From NCBI GenBank assembly GCA_052169395.1, contig JBQNCN010000001.1:62001-126000 (forward strand): a DNA stretch of 64,000 nucleotides, read 5' to 3'. A program made the position numbers and the translations under genes. Origin of the DNA: Fimenecus sp052169395. GTDB lineage: Bacteria > Bacillota > Clostridia > Oscillospirales > Acutalibacteraceae. Of the stretch, positions 60,394 to 64,000 are shown one piece after another. Positions within the stretch are counted from its first letter, which is position 1; every line of letters begins with the position of its first letter. Below the pieces are notes generated by a model. It had not been told where the DNA came from, searched no databases, and saw only the letters and a list, made by a program, of their open reading frames with translations.

Positions 60394-62376
60394 TTAGTTA
60401 TTTATTAAATTTAAAGCTTCATCTTCATTTAAAATTTTTATTCCAAGACTTAAGGCTTTATTATACTTAGAACCTGGATTTTTTCCTAAAATTAAATAAT
60501 CGGTTTTTTTTGAAATTGATGATGATACCTTACCACCGTTATTTTCGATAAGATTTGTAATTTCTGTTCTTGATATGCGTTTAAAACTTCCGGTTATTAC
60601 AAAGCTTGAACCTGATAGAAAATCAGATGTAGTTTCTTCTTCATATTTCCAGTTTAATCCGTATTTTTTAAGTTCATTTAAAATAGTTTCAGTTTCGCTT
60701 AAGTGCATATAGTCATAAACACTTTGTGCCATTATTTCACCAAATCCTTCTATTTCAAGAATATCATTAAGTTCAGCATTTTTTAAATTATCTATATTTT
60801 TAAACTTTTTAGCAAGAAGAATACTTGCTTTTTCACCTATATTTCTTATTCCAAAAGCAAAGATAAGTTTTGAAATGTCCTGTTTTTTAGAAGCTTCTAT
60901 TGCATTTTTTAAATTTTCCACACTTTTTATTCCCATTTTTTCAAAATGGGCTATTTTTTCATAATCAAGACGATAAATATCAACAATATTTGCAATCATT
61001 TTTTCGGAAATAAGTTTTCCAATAAGAGCATCTCCTAGACCTTCAATATTCATTGCAGCTCTTGAACAAAAGTGAATGATGTGTTTGTATAATTGTGCGG
61101 GACAATTAGGATTTACACAACGGTATGCGGATTCGCCATTTTCTTTTATTATTTTTCCATTGCATGAAGGGCATTTTTTAGGCAATTTAAATGGTTTTGA
61201 ATTCTTATCGTGTTTTATAACACAAGAAACTTCAGGAATTACATCTCCAGCTTTTCTTATTTTTATTGTATCTCCAATTCTTATGTCTTTTTCTGTGATA
61301 TAATCTTCATTATGCAAAGTTGCTCTTGAAACCGTTGAACCTGAAATATAAACAGAGTCAAAAACAGCAGTAGGAGTTAAAACACCTGTTCTACCTACAG
61401 TTATTTCAATATCTTTTATAACGGTTTCTTTTTCTTCAGGTGGATATTTAAATGCAATAGCCCATTTAGGATATTTTGCGGTAGACCCAAGTTCGGCACG
61501 AATATCTAGATTATCTATTTTTAAAACTGCTCCATCTATTTCAAATGGAAGAGACTCTCTTATTTCACCGATTCTTTTTATTTCATTTATACATTGCTCT
61601 ATATTATCAAATTTATTGTATGAATAAATGGTTTTAAAACCTAATTTACTTAAATAATCAAGAGATTCTTTGTGAGATTTAAAAGTATGACCTTTTATTT
61701 TTTGAATATTAAAAACAAAAATATCCAAATTTCGTTTAGCTGTTATTTTAGGATTTTTTTGTCTTAATGAACCTGCTGCTGCATTTCTCGGATTTTTAAA
61801 TGCTTTTTCGCCAATTTCCTCATTTCTTTTTATCAAATCGAAAAAAACGGATTTTGGCATATAAACCTCGCCCCTAACTTCAAGAAAGGGAACAGGTTCT
61901 AAAAGTCTTAATGGAATAGTTTTTATGGTTTTTAAATTTTGTGTAATATCTTCCCCAATATTTCCATCGCCGCGAGTAGAGCCTTTGATAAAAACTCCGT
62001 CAACATATTCAAGTGATACTGAAAGTCCATCTATTTTTGGCTCTACAACATAGCTTTGAGTCCCTTCTGTTTTTTTTATTGTTTCATTAAATTGTATGAT
62101 TTCTGAAAAAGAAAAAGCGTCGAGAAGACTTTCCATTTTTATTTTATGTTCAACCTTTTTAAATTGATTTTCTGCTATACCGCCAATACGTTCAGTTGGA
62201 CTGTCTTTTGTTTTTAGTTCAGGATATTCTTCTTCCAGTTGCTTAAGCTCCCTCATCATCATATCATATTTGTAATCCGAAACTTCATTAGTATTTTTTA
62301 CATAATACAAATATGAAAGATGATTTATTTTATTTCTTAACATTTCAGCTCTATTCTTCATTTTTTGAATATTCAT
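60394..62376 (-). CDS. ligA: NAD+-dependent DNA ligase
   Basis: Seals nicks in replication and repair. 660 residues of standard build: adenylation domain with YVVEPKIDGLSVSL (Lys114 forms ligase-AMP), GRTGVLTPTAVF, an OB domain, zinc finger CPSC...CVNPNC (four Cys), helix-hairpin-helix repeats (about 445-575) and a C-terminal BRCT domain (about 590-660). The SD site GGTGAT precedes the ATG. It is divergent from ruvC and not obviously linked to pur. Confidence 0.97.
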   Translation of the reverse strand: MNIQKMKNRAEMLRNKINHLSYLYYVKNTNEVSDYKYDMMMRELKQLEEEYPELKTKDSPTERIGGIAENQFKKVEHKIKMESLLDAFSFSEIIQFNETIKKTEGTQSYVVEPKIDGLSVSLEYVDGVFIKGSTRGDGNIGEDITQNLKTIKTIPLRLLEPVPFLEVRGEVYMPKSVFFDLIKRNEEIGEKAFKNPRNAAAGSLRQKNPKITAKRNLDIFVFNIQKIKGHTFKSHKESLDYLSKLGFKTIYSYNKFDNIEQCINEIKRIGEIRESLPFEIDGAVLKIDNLDIRAELGSTAKYPKWAIAFKYPPEEKETVIKDIEITVGRTGVLTPTAVFDSVYISGSTVSRATLHNEDYITEKDIRIGDTIKIRKAGDVIPEVSCVIKHDKNSKPFKLPKKCPSCNGKIIKENGESAYRCVNPNCPAQLYKHIIHFCSRAAMNIEGLGDALIGKLISEKMIANIVDIYRLDYEKIAHFEKMGIKSVENLKNAIEASKKQDISKLIFAFGIRNIGEKASILLAKKFKNIDNLKNAELNDILEIEGFGEIMAQSVYDYMHLSETETILNELKKYGLNWKYEEETTSDFLSGSSFVITGSFKRISRTEITNLIENNGGKVSSSISKKTDYLILGKNPGSKYNKALSLGIKILNEDEALNLINN

Positions 62377-62462
62377 TTAATCACCAATTTTAATTTTATC
62401 ATATTTTAAAAGTTATACAATCTGATTTTGTTTTGTGCGAAACCACAACTTATTGTGTTTTC

Positions 62463-62491
62463 TTGATATTATAGGCTAAATATGGTAATAT
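62463..62491 (+). promoter_or_regulatory. Promoter of ruvCAB
   Basis: TTGATA (62463-62468) and TAATAT (62486-62491), spacer 17, with TGG before the -10 (extended). Confidence 0.75.
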
Positions 62492-62518
62492 TTATAAAAT
62501 TTTGAGGTTATATATATA

Positions 62519-63001
62519 ATGATTATTTTAGGAATAGATCCAGGATATGCTATTATAGGTTATGGAATTTTATCATATGACGGTAATCATTTCACTGTTA
62601 TAGACTATGGTACAGTTACAACAACAGCAAATTTACCGTTTAATAAAAGACTTAATATTGTTTTTAACGATTTAAATTTACTTATAGAGCGATATAAGCC
62701 TGATATTCTTGCTATTGAAAAATTGTTTTTTAATACAAATCAAAAAACAGTAATCGATGTTGCACAGGCAAGAGGTGTAATTGTTTTAGCAGCAGAGCAA
62801 AACGGTCTTCAAATAAACGAATATACTCCGCTTCAAGTTAAACAGAGTGTTGTAGGATACGGAAGAGCTGAAAAAAAACAGGTTCAAGAAATGACAAGGC
62901 TTATTTTAAAGCTTGAAAAAATCCCAAAACCCGATGATACTGCAGATGCTCTTGCTATGGCAATTTGCTGTGGAAATTCTCTAGGTTCTATTTTATTCTG
63001 A
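62519..63001 (+). CDS. ruvC: Holliday junction endonuclease RuvC
   Basis: Resolves Holliday junctions after branch migration by RuvAB. Length 160. Acidic residues of the RNase H fold: Asp7 in LGIDPGY, Glu67 in AIEKLFF, Asp140 and Asp143 in PDDTADALAMA, all in the expected places. GAGGT upstream is a rather distant SD site (11 bases). Followed by ruvA after 13 bases. Confidence 0.97.
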   Translation: MIILGIDPGYAIIGYGILSYDGNHFTVIDYGTVTTTANLPFNKRLNIVFNDLNLLIERYKPDILAIEKLFFNTNQKTVIDVAQARGVIVLAAEQNGLQINEYTPLQVKQSVVGYGRAEKKQVQEMTRLILKLEKIPKPDDTADALAMAICCGNSLGSILF

Positions 63002-63014
63002 TGTAGGTGTTTAT

Positions 63015-63626
63015 ATGTTTTATAGTTTAAAAGGAATTCCGATTGAAACAGGAAAAAACTTTGTTGCACTTGATTGTCGTGGTGTAACTTTTTTATGTAA
63101 AACATCACTGTCTACAATTATCGAAGTAAATAATTGTATAAACAAAGAAATAACACTTTTTACATATCTTTCAGTAAGTGAAAATGCTCTTGATTTATAC
63201 GGATTTTATACAAAACAGGAGTGTGATTTTTTTAAAATGCTTATAACTGTTAAAGGGGTTGGACCTTCAAGCGCAGCAAATATTCTTTCTGAGTTTACAC
63301 CTGAAAAACTTGCGTTCATTATATCTACAGATGATTCAAAATCACTTTCTAAAGCTAAAGGCGTGGGGAAAAAGACAGCACAACAAATTATACTTGATTT
63401 AAAGGATAAAGTTACAAAAAAGAATTTTACATACGGCGATTCTGTAGTTGCAACTTTAACCAACTATGATTACATATCATCCTCTATTGAAGAAGCTATA
63501 CAAGCACTTATTTCTTTGGGATATGACAGAAGTACTGCAAGTACTGCGGTAGGGTCATTTGATGGGGATTTATCGACGGAAGAATATATAAAAAAAGCAC
63601 TTAAAGTATTGGCAGGAATTAAATAA
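63015..63626 (+). CDS. ruvA: Holliday junction DNA-binding protein RuvA
   Basis: Forms the tetramer that holds the four-way junction for RuvB. Length 203: OB domain (1-65), double helix-hairpin-helix with KGVGPSSAANIL and AKGVGKKTAQQIILDLK, and the C-terminal RuvB-contacting domain (about 150-203) with IEEAIQALISLGYD. ATG at 63015 follows GATGTAGGTG. Shares one base with ruvB. Confidence 0.97.
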   Translation: MFYSLKGIPIETGKNFVALDCRGVTFLCKTSLSTIIEVNNCINKEITLFTYLSVSENALDLYGFYTKQECDFFKMLITVKGVGPSSAANILSEFTPEKLAFIISTDDSKSLSKAKGVGKKTAQQIILDLKDKVTKKNFTYGDSVVATLTNYDYISSSIEEAIQALISLGYDRSTASTAVGSFDGDLSTEEYIKKALKVLAGIK

Positions 63627-64000
63627 TGAGTTTAGAAAGCAGCAATGATAATAGAATAGTATCTCCGTCATTTGAAACATCAGATAATGATATTGAGCTT
63701 ACATTACGACCCAAATATTTAAATGAATATATAGGGCAAGAAAAGGTTAAAGAAAATTTAAAAATATATATTGAAGCCGCAAAAAAAAGAAATGATGTTC
63801 TCGATCATGTTCTTTTATATGGGCCTCCCGGTCTTGGAAAAACTACTCTTTCAGGAATAATAGCAAATGAAATGGGCGTTAATATAAGAATTACATCAGG
63901 TCCGGCTATTGAAAAGCCGGGAGATTTAGCTGCGCTTCTCACAAATTTAAGTGATGGAGACGTTCTTTTTATAGATGAAATTCATAGACTTTCCAAAAGT
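63626..64000 (+). CDS. ruvB: Holliday junction helicase RuvB (5' part)
   Basis: AAA+ motor of branch migration. ATG at 63626 overlaps the ruvA stop (TAATG); 125 residues are visible before the window ends. Seen: LRPKYLNEYIGQEKVKENL, Walker A GPPGLGKTTL, RITSGPAIEKPGDLAALLTNL and Walker B LFIDEIHRL. Complete gene expected beyond the window. Confidence 0.96.
   Translation, partial: MSLESSNDNRIVSPSFETSDNDIELTLRPKYLNEYIGQEKVKENLKIYIEAAKKRNDVLDHVLLYGPPGLGKTTLSGIIANEMGVNIRITSGPAIEKPGDLAALLTNLSDGDVLFIDEIHRLSKS

Overview
The window is AT-rich, densely coding DNA from a low-GC Gram-positive anaerobe, most likely a member of the Clostridia (class Oscillospirales-like, not resolved further). Evidence: strong SD sites and GTG/TTG starts, a Na+-pumping decarboxylase, two-subunit Fe-S serine dehydratase, the split PurH/PurO purine route, 6S RNA of Firmicutes form, LPxTG and NEAT surface proteins, and the ybeY-dgkA-era-recO-mutS2 order. 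No insertion sequence, prophage or CRISPR array was seen.

Layout. 1-8 kb: 5' part of prmA, divergent ackA, a CmpB-like membrane protein, a biotin-dependent sodium pump operon (oadA-oadG-biotin carrier-oadB, minus strand), and two membrane proteins of unknown role. 8-13 kb: minus-strand operon of a small unknown protein, a YfhO-type giant membrane protein, threonine deaminase and RidA; then an Rrf2 regulator. 13-17 kb: GtrA (apparently leaderless), a PASTA protein whose kinase domain has lost its catalytic residues, and mgtE with an unusual leader. 17-24 kb: one 2145-residue LPxTG adhesin with two identical Cna_B repeats. 24-32 kb: secG, tRNA-Lys, then a seven-gene operon (YgbA-like protein, two ABC half-transporters, ECF S, T and A components, NEAT protein) resembling the streptococcal siaDEFGH heme uptake set; a candidate 6S RNA follows on the other strand. 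32-39 kb: small protein, a VanY-like protein lacking two active-site residues, DUF1292; then ybeY-dgkA-era-recO-mutS2 and a lipoprotein. 39-49 kb: orphan amino-acid binding protein, HAD phosphatase, GH25 lysozyme, sdaAB-sdaAA, GH36 galactosidase with an alpha/beta hydrolase, hflX. 49-60 kb: purECFMNOHDL operon behind a leader with a short ORF and an attenuator-like terminator. 60-64 kb: ligA divergent from ruvC-ruvA-ruvB (ruvB cut by the window end).

The genes most worth following are two apparent pseudoenzymes of the cell envelope (the PASTA pseudokinase and the VanY-like protein), two unexplained leader regions (mgtE, purE), and the YgbA-led putative heme operon with a palindrome at its predicted start site. 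All assignments rest on reading the sequence; no database search was run.
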